The position numbers and the translations under genes are program-made. Source: Onchidella celtica (lineage: Eukaryota; Mollusca; Gastropoda; Systellommatophora; Onchidiidae). From it: DNA of 64,000 bases. The stretch is from the NCBI GenBank assembly GCA_963931925.1, contig OZ007582.1, forward strand, positions 23,583,224-23,647,223, in the 5' to 3' direction. Below the pieces are notes generated by a model. The model was not told where the DNA came from and ran no database searches. It saw only the letters and a program-made list of their open reading frames with translations. Positions 26,038 to 38,586 of the stretch are shown in pieces; the first letter of the stretch is position 1, and every line of letters starts with the position of its first letter.

Positions 26038-27289
26038 GTATGTTGGCTTTATTGTTTCGAACAATTCCCAAACACTAATAAAAAACTGGCCCGGTCAGAT
26101 GGCATGGAAAAACAATGCTTCGTTTGTCATAAACCTCAAATATTTTTTTCTTTTTTCCGGAGGGCTCAGATTGAAATGGGATTTGGTCTGTAACAATTGT
26201 ATGCATAACTCCGTGAATTTTATATTGAATACAAATAAATGGATGAATGAATAAAGAACTGCGTAAAAGAAAAAAAAAAATTAAATGAATAAAAGATAAA
26301 TAAATAAAAAAAGAAACGAATAGGTAAAATAAGTAAATGAATAGAGTATTGAATGATTAAGGAGATAAATAAACATAAATAGATAAGCATTTCTATCTCT
26401 TGACCAGCTTTCTGTTAAGACTATCCTGAGTATCGGACCTGAATGAGTCTTTTGGATCCAGAATGTCAGCTGAACTCTGCGTTGTAGGCCGTTCTTGAAC
26501 CCTGACTTGGGTCATTTCTTTATCAGCTCACTGTTTTATAGTTCAGTCTGGGCAGGTGGTCTATTTCCACAATAAATCATGTTCTTAGCAAAACAAATTA
26601 AAAAATTATTTATAATGCATATAATGTAACAAGATATAAATTGATGAAAGCTATACACTTTCTATACTATAGCATATAATCTATAATGTATAAATAATAA
26701 TAGAATATCAGTTATAAAACTTGGAATATTCATCTATATGCGACTCAAAAAAACAAAACCACTTTCGATATTTTATACACAGTAAAAATATTCACAGTTT
26801 AGTAAAGTCAGTAAGATATGAAAGTACTTTAATTCATGCACCTTAAAATATCATTTTTTTCGCCTTCGATATTAATTCGTCTTTCGTCATTGCCCTTTTT
26901 TTTTATTTTTTGAATGCAGAATATTTTCTTGTCCTTTCACTCACATTAAATTTTGTTCTAATCTCATTCTCTCTCTCACCCATGCCTTAAGTGAACTATT
27001 GTTTGGTTATTTATTTTATCGCCTGCTATTGCTTTGAGCATCTGCTGTGGTCTTAAATGTGTGCAGGATATGCACGTATCTTCTCAAATGACATTGAAAA
27101 AATAACATAGATATAAGATCTTGGCTTTTTCCATATTTAAATTTACTTATACACATTTTTGAAATCAAAATAAGATGGTTTATCTTGTCTTTCATTGTTT
27201 GGTCTAGGTCTCGTTTGTTATCTTTTTTCCTGTCCATGCATTAATCACACATACAACGTCTTCCCAAATGGGTATGACCAAGTGGTATG

Positions 27290-27323
<34 letters not shown>

Positions 27324-30300
27324 AAAGTCCTTTTCCTTACATTGTGAGCACAGCACATTATCTCTAAGATTCATTTTATGGAGAAGTATGGACGTTGGAG
27401 GTATATTAGATCTACGTAGTATTTTCCATAGTAGAAATTTTAATCGAGTTTCTGAGAATATATTTTTCGCCATTGCCGATCCAATGCTCAGCACTGTTCT
27501 TTGTCTTCTAAATTGAGTTTCTTTTTCCAAAAGGCCAGAATATGTGGTGATGTCTATTCTCCTTCTACAGTAAGTTTTCGTATGTGCCGGGCTCTTATTG
27601 TGGTGCTGCTTATATCAGTACTTTTAAAGACGATAGTCTCATGCAGGAGTGTTTTTCCAGTAATGTTTCTCCAAGTTGCGGAAATGCATGTTTTAGAGCA
27701 TTATATTCGAAAATCAATGATGCGCTTTTCCCAAGCTTTTTTTTTCTATCTGCTCCCATGTAGGGAAAGTTCGATTGACTAATATTTAGGTCCTATACAC
27801 GTCTTTCCTGCTGATGCCCAGCTAGTGAAAACCAAAGCTTTCTATTTGTATGTCAAGTCTCGGTTGTGCCATAAATGTGTCCTGAAAAACATGAAAATAT
27901 TTTTATTTTTGCCAAGACTTCCCTAAAATCTATTTCATCTTTCAATAAAAGCGTACTGTAAAATTTTTATCGGCTCCTGACTGCCTGGAACTGGGAGTTC
28001 CTTTCTCGTTTAATCTTGGTATTAACATATCGGCACGAAATGCATTTTCCTTGTTGTGCATAGTTTGTACCAGAATCATGCTCGTGAAAGTCGCTTTAAA
28101 TCCCACGTTGGGTGCTTACAATTCCACTATCCGTTTGCAGGCTTGTTATTAAATTTTGCCTCTTTCGAGCTTTCTCTAGGCCTAGGAAATATGCCGTTCC
28201 CCTCTCACCCTAATCAATCCATTTGACATTCACACTGATTGCTGCCCATTTTTGTTCTACCAAGCTGATTATTTCTAACTCTGCTTTTGCCTCCCAAATC
28301 TCTTGAAATATTCCCGCTGGATTGCCTACCATGGCTAACTTTTTGTTCAGATCATTAAGTATTTGTTCTAAACGTCTTTTGCGATCATTTTTTTTCTTTT
28401 ACTGTGGCATTCCTTGTACCTCTTAATATAGCTTTTTCTTTTCTTTTAACTTTCATTGTTTCCCACCTGTCATGAGGTTCTAATGCCTGAAGCTTATCTG
28501 AGATCTCTATAGTGTAAGTTTTTATTTGCTGTATGAAATCCGAATCTCTTAACATATTATTGAACTTATAATAGGATGAACCTCTTTTGAATTTTGACAT
28601 TTCCCAATAAATGACCAACAGTTTCTTGTTTGCCATTGGTACTGGCAAAATTTTTTAGTTTGTTACTTTGGACATGAATTCGTTATCAATAAAAATTTAG
28701 TCTATTTGGCGTGCTGCCAATGGTACGTCCCATATCCATGTACATTCTTTAGTTATATGACTCAATGTTCTCCGAGTATCCATGAGATCATTAGATGAAA
28801 CAAAATGGTTAAACGTTGCCATTGTTTGCTTACTGTGTGGATTGCCTGCCATAATGTCTTCACAGTTGTTAATCACTATATTAAAATCACCAGCCAGTAA
28901 AATACACAAATTTAACTGTACAAACTGATCTATCACATCATCTAGATGTCTGGGAAATTTTACTTTAGACAATTCGCTATCAACAGTGCAAAGACATTTA
29001 TAATAAAACAAGAATTATTCTCTAACCTGACGAAAACAACCAAAATTCTTTCATCCCCCAAAAATCTTTCTACCTACTCTGTTTTTTCCTAGCAATGAAA
29101 TTAAATCTTTAATATCTCTAGTGCCCAGCGAACTGAAAAAAAGGGCATGCCCATTGTTTTCTCCATTCGCCATATCGTCTTGTGTTTTATAAATATGTTT
29201 CTTGCAAACATATAATTATTATGATATCAACTTTTTTACTCTTCATATATTATTATTTGTAAATTGTTTTTCTTTTATTATTATTTCTGAATCCTCTTAT
29301 AATACACGTTGCTGATGCAAGGGAATGAAGCATGAATTAAATAGAGATGATCCAAGTTCAAAATCGGAGGTCGGTCTGTGTCGTCTCCAAAAGCCAGCCT
29401 CTGTTCTCCCCTGCGTACTGTTACGACTTAAACGAGGATCATTATTGGGTGAGGGCATGGACAGGAGATCTTCCCCTCTCCTTTTTCGGGAGAATGTCCT
29501 CGGCCCCTTTTCTTCCACGTGCAAGTAGTACACAATGTTTCCCGTAGAGGCGCCCCTGCGTTCCCATGGGGAAGTACTTTCTGTACGAGGTCTGCCAATG
29601 CATGTTGCCACCCTTGACCATTACTCTTTTCCTCGGCCTTTCTCCTAGCTTCACGATCTGCTGCTGATCCTCTCGGACTTAACTTCTGCCCTCGACTGTC
29701 GTTTTCCCCTATGCTATTGTTACTTTCCTTGTTCTTTTTCTCTGCGTCCGCGCGTCTGAAGAATTTATCTGTTCGTTTGTGCTCGTGAGCGACACCGAGA
29801 TTTCAGTTGTGTTATTCTCTGGAGTGTCCATCCGCTGAGTTGACAAAGGTGTGCTATTTGTTTGAGGCACAGAAATGTCGGGTATTGGCGTATCTCTCTT
29901 GGGTTCGCCTTTCTCAATAATTTCTCTTTCCCCGTAAAAAAAGAAATGGTTTGAATTTGACCTGAATAGTCACAGTTTTAAGCGGTTGGTCCCGAGCACA
30001 ATCCGGGCGGATATTCGTGAGGGTTTTTTTTGCCAGCAGTTTATATAGCGATTATTACCTCTTCGTGCCTTACTGATAGTGGCAGGTTGGATATCGTCAG
30101 CTTATAGGATTCAATCTCTTGACCATCCACAAAAAATACTTTAGCCGGGCTTATCGAGCTTGGCAAAACCCGCTGGCAAAAAAAAAAAAAAAAGTGAACC
30201 ACTTTAGATCTCGCCGCCAGTGGTGCGGGATATAGCCTCTATACGCCGGCTATTTTCTAGCACCCAAAGACCGAAATAACATCAGCGGACTCTCCGTTCG

Positions 30301-33300
30301 CCTTGCAGATATTCACTTTAGAGATTTTCTGATCTTTAGATATCAAGAGCTGATTGAATTTAATTAGCACTGGGCTAACGGTAACTGCAGCCAACTCCAT
30401 CGACATATTCGAGGGATTACATGCCAGCACTGTCTAACGCGAACACACACGAAAAATCTTCTTGCACCAAGAGGATGCAGTCAAAACGCTCCCAATTTAC
30501 AGAGTCAAACAAGAAATGACTTACTCGTCATCGAATTAATGCAAACCACTTCCTATTTAGAGAGAACAATAAACAAAAAAATAAAAAAAAATATCCAGAG
30601 ACTTGATCACCGTGGCTTTCTTCGAGAGAGCCTGAACCGGGAGACCTTCTCAAATATTAATTTCACAGTTCCTTCCAGCACAAGAGCTATCCAAGCAATT
30701 TCATAATTTTCATCAATAAAAAGATAATGGAAATACGTTTGAAAACCCACAGCTCTTTCTATGGTATACTAACTTAAGAAAGGTTTTCTATCGTATCTAT
30801 CTTCGGCATGAGGGACAAACACCTTTATTCTAGACCGTCCTGCCGCCTAATTGAATTATGTAGGTTGGTGCGTTATAATATAAAAATGATCACCTGAGAC
30901 ATAATGTGGCCACTTTATACAAAATACAATTTGTAAATGGCCATCAGTACAAGGATTTCAGAAGAGGCATTGTGGTTTCGAGCCTGTCCAGAACTATTCT
31001 TGCAGCGTTGTTCTGGTCAGTTTAAATTTTGTTCACTTTGTCCATGGGTATTCCAGTCAGGAGCGAATTTAAACAGTCTAGTTGAGGCGAAAACAGACAA
31101 TTCACCAAGAAAGCTGCGATCGTTGTCAATGTAATCTGTGTATATTGTACTTTGGTGACTTTGAATGGACATAGACAAATCAGCATCTAAATAGGCGTCG
31201 AGATTTTTAGCATTTTAAAAGAATTTTGGCAAATTTCCATCACAGTTCATGTACATTCTGACGTCTTCACTGAAGGTCCTGCGCCACCTAACAAGATTGT
31301 TGCTGTTTTTTCTTCATTCAATATTGTTTCCAGTTATACAGTCCTTTGCAGACACTATGAACTTCTAGCATGTACAGACATGTTCACCGATGCAAATAGG
31401 AGTCTCTGGGCGTCTGTGTAGCGTCTGCATAAAAGTGATTTTTAAGATTAAATGAACAGATCGCATTTCAATAACGGAAAAAAAAAACCCAACAACAAAA
31501 CTAAATGGCAATGAAACGATCTGGTATGCGACTTCATATTTGGCATTAAATTGTAAAGTCGGTAAACGAAAGTTTTTCTCGAAGTGAAGAATCTAGTACT
31601 TCGAACCCAGAGCATTATGAAACAGTTATACAATAGCATCATCACTAGTTTACACACACATAGCAGCAACATTACAGTACTAACATCACAATGCCGTCCA
31701 TTTTAACGAAACACAACTACAAAGGCAGTTTTATATTTGTCATGATTGAAAAGAATAATCGTAATATGTTTGAAAACCCCCCAGAATAGTTTTCTCTTGT
31801 TTTGTTCCTCAGGCACGAGTGGAGTTCAAGCTCAGACTATTGGCCAGTGTTATAATAATCTGATAAGCAGCTTAACAGCCGGTAATGGCGCACCATGTGA
31901 TCTTTTTGAGGAGTACATGAAATGTCTGCTCAGAATCGACGTCAGGAACATCGGAGCCCAAAACATCCCGGTTGCTCAGGTGCAGCGTGAATTGGACCTA
32001 GCACTTTCGAGCTCTGGCCTGTCTTGCAGCTTGAACGTTCAAGATCTGATAGACGAAGTTCTCCAGGAAATGACAACGCAGAGCCCGGTTAATACACCTC
32101 GGAGTATGTTTGTTTATTTATTATTTATATTATTAAATACTCAGTGTGATTCATATAAAGTGCATGGAGATGTAGATTTTATTTTTGACCAATTTAAGCC
32201 AACATTGTTTAACTTTGTATCTTGTGACATAAGCCTACCTACCTGCCTGCCTGCCTACTTACCTACCTACCTACCTACCTACCTACCTACCTACCTACCT
32301 ACCTACCTACCTACCTACCTACCTACCTACCTACCTACCTACCTACCTACCTACCTATCTACGTATTACCTACTTACTTACTTACTTACCTATCTAGCTA
32401 CCTACATACCTATTTACCTGAAGATACACTCTCCTCTTTACTTCTCTATATATGTATCTACCAGAATTCCGACATTTGACTCACATCCTCAATTATCTGC
32501 ACATCGGCCTTAATTTTTATCTTATTAGCCCTGAACTCATCGTGCTTTATTTTCTTACCTGCCAATCCTCTGTTTCCTGTCTGACAATGTCCCGCTCTTG
32601 CTTTTCCAACCACTTCTATCTTAGTAAATTAATGCCATTATGGTTTTCATGACAGGCGGGGATTTATTCATGAAGTTTAAGCATAATTATAATAAAGATA
32701 TCATTTCTGTAAGTTAGTTTTACGTGTTACAGACCAGTAGGTAGTTTTTTTGGGCTAGGCACGCACTTTTTCTCCATACCCAAAGCCCAGGCATGCAGCA
32801 CAAAACTATTTAGCTGCTGACCGTCTGCCATGACGAAAATAACCAATTATTATTATTAGTATAACTATAAAAATCTAACTTTCAGGTTGCTTTTATTTCC
32901 AATAATAATGTTCCAGGAAGAAACTCGAAAAAAATAAATCTGCAATAAATCACAGAGAGATTATATTGGAAGAAATTTTATGTCAGGCCATGTTGGGAAA
33001 CAATTTTTTCCATGCAGTCACCAACCAATCAATTATCCCCTAAAAACCAAACAAATAATTGTCGATCGATCGACTGATCGACCAAAGAGACTGACCTACT
33101 GACCATGAAAGGAGATCTTTACGAGAACACGAGTAAATGCTTGACAGAAATAATGAATATTTTGAATTATTGCATTTAGGAAAAAAAAAATTTATATCTG
33201 TTTTTACCTCCCTGACCACAGGCAAATAAATGAACAAGTTTTGATTACTTTTAGAATATGAACTGGTTGCTCCCCCACTCTCCCTCTTTACTTTGGCTGA

Positions 33301-34128
33301 TCTTTGAAATATTAAATAAAATGTTCAAGCTTTTTCATCCTCGCTAAGATATTTGGTAACGAAAATTGACTTATCCAAGCATGTAAAGAGCTGACTGTCC
33401 TGTCAGATAATTGACTTGAGAGGAGATCCACAGATTCAGTCAGAGATAAACATCTAAAGTACCTTATTTTGTGTTTTCTCCCCTCAGGATTCGACGATGC
33501 CAAGGATGTTGGTGGGTGTCTTGATGCATTGACTTACCAAGTTTCTCAGCGTACGCAAAATGTCTGCGACTTGGCTCAAGTATACTTAAAATGTGTGTTT
33601 CGAGTTACCGATGTGTTCAGACAGAACTTGACACGCCAGCAAATCCAGAATTTTGAAAATATAGCTGAGACTTCACTTCGTAATGCTGGCGTTTCCTGTA
33701 TTTTGGATGCTGACAAAGCACTTCGTGAACTACGAAATAGTGGTTCTCAAATGCCACCAACTGTTTCCCAACAGCCACCAACTGTTTCCCAACAGCCACC
33801 AACTGTTTCCCAACAGCCATCAACTGTTTCCCAACAACCATCAAGTTCCTCCCAGCCAGCAACCAGTTCTCAGCAGCCAACAAGTTCCCCACTGCCCTCA
33901 ACTGCTTCCCAACAACCCTCAACAGTTTCCCAACAGCCACCGACTTCCCAACAGCCACCAAGTTCCCAACAACCATCAAGTTCAAGGCAGCCACCAGCTG
34001 TTCCCCAGCAGCCATCAAATGGCGGTTCTACAGTCCCAGGAAATGACCGTTTAGAAAACCATTCCCCCAAACTCTTTTATTCCTTGACGAGCCTGGTCTT
34101 GACTCTTCTTGTTATCATTATTTTCTGA
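25989..34128 (+). CDS. Gene 2: surface protein, two four-cysteine domains, mucin-like stalk, GPI-like tail
   Basis: Three exons, 25,989-26,037, 31,813-32,103 and 33,488-34,128, total 981 nt and encode 326 residues. Both introns are phase 1. The product has a signal peptide (cleavage likely after GVQA, before QTIGQC), domain A, domain B', about 90 residues rich in Ser, Thr, Pro and Gln, and a hydrophobic C-terminus with no charged end. The stalk should be heavily O-glycosylated and hold the cysteine domains off the membrane. Role unknown. The LINE in intron 1 is antisense. AATAAA motifs at 34,153-34,164 lie very close to the stop; CAATAAATATC near 34,410 is a better-spaced alternative. Confidence 0.75.
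26038..27015. other. Gene 2 intron 1, left part
   Basis: AT-rich with AAAT/GAAT-type low-complexity sequence at about 26,220-26,390, possibly the tail of an old retroelement. No exon seen. Not shared with the gene 3 region. Confidence 0.5.
27016..30430 (-). pseudogene. Decayed two-ORF LINE (L1/Tx1-like), copy 1
   Basis: Minus strand. ORF1 remnants lie at about 30,430-29,297. The ORF2 endonuclease lies near 29,011-28,697 (LAGDFNIVINN, then CTWIWDVPLAARQID). A linker with the start of RT lies at about 28,650-28,100. A C-terminal LRDNVLCSQCKEKD-like piece lies at 27,530-27,204. A CA repeat sits at 27,291-27,319. Frames are broken in several places. The same element, differently deleted, lies at 53,250-56,125 with matching flanks, so insertion came before the segmental duplication. 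The clade is inferred from architecture only. Confidence 0.75.
30431..31812. other. Gene 2 intron 1, right part
   Basis: 30,440-31,100 matches 56,125-56,770. From about 31,110 to 32,697, including the A exon, has no counterpart in the second copy, where about 600 unrelated bp (56,775-57,377) sit instead. No gene recognised apart from exon 2. Confidence 0.55.
31813..32103 (+). CDS. Gene 2 exon 2: four-cysteine domain A
   Basis: Acceptor TTTGTTCCTCAG, 97 codons, phase 1-1, donor GTATGT. Cysteines are spaced x15, x8, x33, with EYMKC at the third and GLSCSL at the fourth. It ends EVLQEMTTQSPVNTPR, clearly related to the EILQEQ linker of gene 1 A domains. This exon is absent from gene 3. Confidence 0.8.
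32235..32397. repeat. ACCT microsatellite
   Basis: ACCT tetranucleotides with ACTT and TGCC variants, in intron 2 of gene 2 about 130 bp after the exon 2 donor. The exon-like frame running into it is read-through only. Confidence 0.95.
32398..33487. other. Gene 2 intron 2, right part
   Basis: From about 32,698 it matches 57,378-58,000 in the second copy. No exon seen. The acceptor before exon 3 is TTTTCTCCCCTCAG. Confidence 0.5.
33488..34128 (+). CDS. Gene 2 exon 3: domain B', Ser/Thr/Pro/Gln stalk and tail
   Basis: 213 codons to TGA. It opens FDDAKDVGGC; cysteines are spaced x15, x8, x34 (VYLKC, GVSCIL). After ALRELRNSG come repeated units such as PTVSQQP, built from a 21-nt repeat (core ACTGTTTCCCAACAGCCACC) that begins near 33,757 and degenerates to about 34,010. 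Then comes ENHSPKL with an NHS sequon and a hydrophobic end LTLLVIIIF. The antisense frame over the stalk is a shadow. Gene 3 lacks the stalk but shares the tail. Confidence 0.8.
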
Positions 34129-35655
34129 ATGCCCCCATTCGTGTAACAAAAAAATAAAAATAAATCTTACTTTTGTACATTTATTGACTTAGTCCTGTCC
34201 CGTTACTATACAGCTTATATCACCGTCGACACCTTTAGTGTCCTGTATTTTCACAGTAAAAATCTTGCTGAAATTCTGATGTAATAACATGCCATTTTGT
34301 ATTTCTTTTTGTTTCGTATTTTCGAGTCGCTGACTAATAAGGAATTTGGTTTTGTCTATTTCCCTAACAAAATCGATCTAAAATATCGTTTGTAATCAGA
34401 ACGGTACTTTCAATAAATATCAGGATCTTCCAAATATTAAATGTCACGTTATCCTCACTTCAGAAAGAGGTTCAAGTGATCCATGTTTTACCCTTTAGAC
34501 AGCCTCTATAACCATGAGGACCACAAAATGTTTCCATTGTCTTTAACTTGTATACACCTTCTTGAGCAGTTAATATATTAGTATCATTCTAAAGTATCAT
34601 TCACAATATCACCAGAATCATGACTGTTAATTATATCAAAAGAGTCCAAATTAGATGACACATAATAGCTCGACGAGCAGCGTGTAGTTATTCCAAAACG
34701 TGGTAATAGCCGTGACGTTTTTATTTTTTCTTTAATAAAACCAATTCCTGTCCTTTGTCTGAAAGTGGCGGTGTGACCGTTGTGAAAGAAACGGTTCTCG
34801 TGGCCAACATGCCAAACCTAATACTAGCCATAGATACCCCCCCCCCCACACCTCGCCCCCGCCCCCGGCACACCCCAGTATTTCATTGCTCCGACCCCCC
34901 CCCCCCCCCCCCCCCCAAAAGGAACAAGAGGGAAACAACAGAAAAGAAACGATTACAATAATTAGACCATTAATTTGCATATTTTGAAAATCTTTTTCTT
35001 TTAATGACATGGTTCCCCTCCCATTCCCCCCTACCCCGTCATTTCCTACTAAATTAAGTAGTCTTTAATGTTGACAAATATCACGACAACCTTCAGGTAC
35101 CAACAGCTAGAAAACTTTTTGACCACAGAACAGAAATTTCCTGATTGTATTCAAAGGCCATGTAATAATTGTCATTTCCCGTTTACTTTGGATAAATTCA
35201 ATTGTCATATAATTATCATTTTCCATTTAGTGCTGATATATTCAAATGCCATGCAATTATCATTTCTTATCATGTAAAGTACAAGAACATTATCAGGTTT
35301 GCTAGTATATCGATGTTACAATATAATTATATATAAATAATGTTTTTTCATTATTTCATTGTTATCGATTTCTGATTTGGTAAACAATAATTCAATTTGA
35401 AATTTTATGATCTTGAAATTTTCGGCTTGTATAATGAAAATAAAATATTCAGCCACAATTTTTTAATAAACTGAGTTTTGTGTTTGATTTCACCCGTTAT
35501 TTGTCCGTCGCTATTATGTCATTTTCGTCCAGCTTTCGTTTCTCTATTAATTTTGTCTCCTCCTTTTCCACTCTCGCTCGTCTTTCTTGTACGTTGATTA
35601 CTTTAACTGTCATTCAGCGAAAAAACAAAAAACCCTCTCTCTGGTTTAATGTAAT
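34129..35655. other. 3' flank of gene 2
   Basis: Untranslated and intergenic sequence matching 58,804-60,698, and more distantly the region after gene 1. A long poly-C run lies at about 34,896-34,916. No other gene seen. Confidence 0.55.
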
Positions 35656-37247
35656 GTTGGAAGTGCTTAGGTAAGGAAGGTATTCCCTGCTTGAGCCACT
35701 CCCATGTGCAAAGTGCACAGGTAGGAAAGATTTTCTTGTCTATTCACTTAGCTTAGGTAGGGAAAATAATTTTGTCTTTGCATATTAATACGGCCGTGAA
35801 GACTTTTCTTGTACAACACTTTTTAGAGGTAGGAAAGATATTCCTTTCTTTTTATGCTTTGCCTGGGTGGAGGCATTACATTCTGGAAACCTGTTAATAT
35901 TTTGACATCAGAAACCCTATGTAATGAGATAATATAAAAGCCAATTCCCCCCCCCCCCCCAAAGAGAAAAAAAGAGGAGGGGGTGGTTGAGCCCAAAAAA
36001 TAACAATAAAACCCAAACTTTATGCATCAATGATATTATATCATCTTAAATAGAATGAGGTTTGAAGAAAGACTAGTAATTAGGAAGAGATCTAAATGCA
36101 CAATCAGAATAGTCCCATAGACAAAATCATTGATGTTTTCAACGACGCCGCTCTTCCTTTGCCTGCTGAAATGTCCAAACACAAATATACAGTTGGCAAG
36201 TTACAGCGGAAGTCAATCTTAAAATATAGATCCAGAATTACAACATACGCACACACACACACAAAAACAAAACAACAAACAAACAAAAATAACAACAAAC
36301 CCCAACAAAACACTACTGGTTCATCCATTCTTCATTTTAGAATGTACGTCGCCACAGAACTCTGCATTTGTGACTATATTGGTCTTATTTGCGTTATTTT
36401 CGTTATTGTCTTTTCAGTCCCTGTTGCCCCTAACACGAAAAGAAAGAAAAACAGAAATAAAGAAAGAACACAATTGCTTGACTTGTATAACATTTCGCTT
36501 ATCCTGAGGTCACAAATAAAATAAAATGTTCACATGACAGACAGTCCATTCAGATACTCGTAACGCATATTAAAACAAATAAACGGAAAACTCATCTTCT
36601 TAAACTCCTTTCAATTTTTCTATTTACCATTTTCTGAAGAAAGTTCATAGATAGGTAAAATATTCCCTATATAATATGATTTGTATAATTATGGAACTAG
36701 TCCTTTCCATAAAGCAAGACAATGTAAAGACAAATGGTCTACATCAAAATATCTTCACCAGGCTTGAATATCTCCGCTCCAAATGCAAATGGCCAAGAAC
36801 TTCAAAGAAAGCATCTTTCCCAAACCCCCACCCCCGCCCCAAACCATCCAAATGAGGAACTCCCCATTCCATTCGAAGGGCACGGTCAGGATATTTTTAC
36901 TGTATGAATGATATACCTTCCCTACTTACACAAATTACATAAATAGGTAATATTGTTTCTGCCATGCAAATTAAATTCACGGAAAATAGCTCCCTCCACT
37001 TGGGTCAAGCCCAAATAGAAAGGAATATCTTCACCACCTAAGCGAAGTATTACACAAGAAATATCTTCCCGACCTAAGAAACACGTAGAAACAAAAATAT
37101 TTTCCCTACCTAAGCTACGTGTACAGACAACAAATATCTTCCCCAGCTATGCACTCTGCACCCAGGGATTGCATAGGCAGTGGATATCTTCCTTACCTAT
37201 GTATAATGCACAGGTACGTGAAATCTTCCCTACCTATGCACTTACTT
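35656..37247. mobile_element. Foldback-like element, about 1.6 kb, with iterated ends
   Basis: The left end holds direct copies of a TAGGTAGGGAAGATATTCC-like module (about 35,661-35,870). The right end holds the inverted form (for example ATTTTCCCTACCTAAG near 37,098 and CTTCCCTACCTATGC near 37,225). Outer ends AAGTGCTTAGGTAAGG and, inverted, AAGTGCATAGGTAGGG form terminal repeats. The related unit after gene 1 lacks it: about 23,490-23,515 runs straight through. A 142-codon frame at 36,096-36,524 lies inside but is broken in the copy at 61,645-62,004, so it is probably not a gene. Poly-C lies at 35,947-35,960. Confidence 0.65.
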
Positions 37248-37830
37248 GTTTCAATGCCTTTTTCTCCTGTTTCAGTCATTGGACTGAATGTAACTGTATT
37301 TGAGACATTCGTTAAACCACAGATTGTTTTCTTTTAGTTTGTACGAGCCTAACATGTTTATTTTACTTTATTTTTATTTATTTAGTTTTTATATACTACT
37401 TCAAGATTAGACTTATGGACTATTGCAGGGGCTTGCCTTGGATACCTTTATACGTTCTAAATAAATTACACTGGAACAGTCGAATAGAGAATGTTGGAAA
37501 TGAAAAACAGACTAAAGTAAAAATGAATCTTTGTGACTTCTCATAAACGGAAGATTTGAAACGATGATTCCTGAAACAAACATCAAAACAAAAAGTGAAT
37601 ACATTTTTAAGGATTGCAATCAATAATACCATAATATTTATGATTGCTACAAAGTCGTTATGAGGAAAATATATCTGTAAAAGATTTCATTATCTATTTG
37701 GACAGACATTTTGCAGGCATTTCATTTTTTGACAGATTAAAAAAAGAAAGAAAAACCAGCTTATTTTTACTTCAGTGTTGTTGGTTTGTTGGATAAAATT
37801 TGCCTAGTTACTCATTCATGACGAAGATCA

Positions 37831-37888
37831 ACAGACAGACAGACAGACAGACATAAATGCATACATACTTATGTACATACATACCTAC

Positions 37889-37922
<34 letters not shown>

Positions 37923-38000
37923 TAGATAGATAGATAGATAAATAGATAAATAGATAGATAGATAGATAGCTAGATAAATAGATAGATAGATAGATATATT

Positions 38001-38054
<54 letters not shown>

Positions 38055-38055
38055 C

Positions 38056-38096
<41 letters not shown>

Positions 38097-38097
38097 T
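37831..38097. repeat. CAGA/GATA microsatellite
   Basis: GATA array with CAGA at its left edge, paralogous in position to the arrays at 25,152 and 63,471 (all followed by GACCCAGAAAGAC). Confidence 0.95.
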
Positions 38098-38586
38098 TCA
38101 TACAAAAAATGACCCAGAAAGACAATCAATAACATTGATATCTCTGTGTATTGTTTTTAAAAAAGGCCTGTCGTCAGGCAATCCTGGCCGTGATACTATT
38201 CTGATAAAAAAAAATAAAGCAATTCTTTCCTAAAATAAATTCTCGCTCTCATGTCATTGAAAAAATACTTACGCAATCACAAAATGTTATAACTAGCTGA
38301 TGTCATTTTCTTACAACATTATGACCCATGTCATGATCACATTAGGATCATAAATGCCGTGCTAGGTCACGACGTCAGTGAGTTAATTTTTACGATCTTG
38401 TTGATTATAACCAGCGTAATTTGTCCTTGGGCTGTTCTCGTGAACAGTTTGTTTTGAAACACCTTTTTTCTGATAAATGGAGAGAAGGAGAGGCGAGACA
38501 GAATAAATGTATAGCTAGGAATGACAGAGCAGTTCTCGACCCCGTGATTTTGATTAACATAGATAAGGGGCGAGTAAAGGTAGTTT

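Noticed and set aside
33617..34018. Long antisense frame over the stalk of gene 2
   Set aside because: It is the mirror of the in-frame 21-nt repeat; the sense frame has splice sites, cysteine spacing and a tail.
36096..36524. 142-codon frame that looks conserved between the two foldback elements
   Set aside because: In the second copy (61,645-62,004) stops and indels break it, and part of it is CA and AAC repeat. It may be old retroelement debris.
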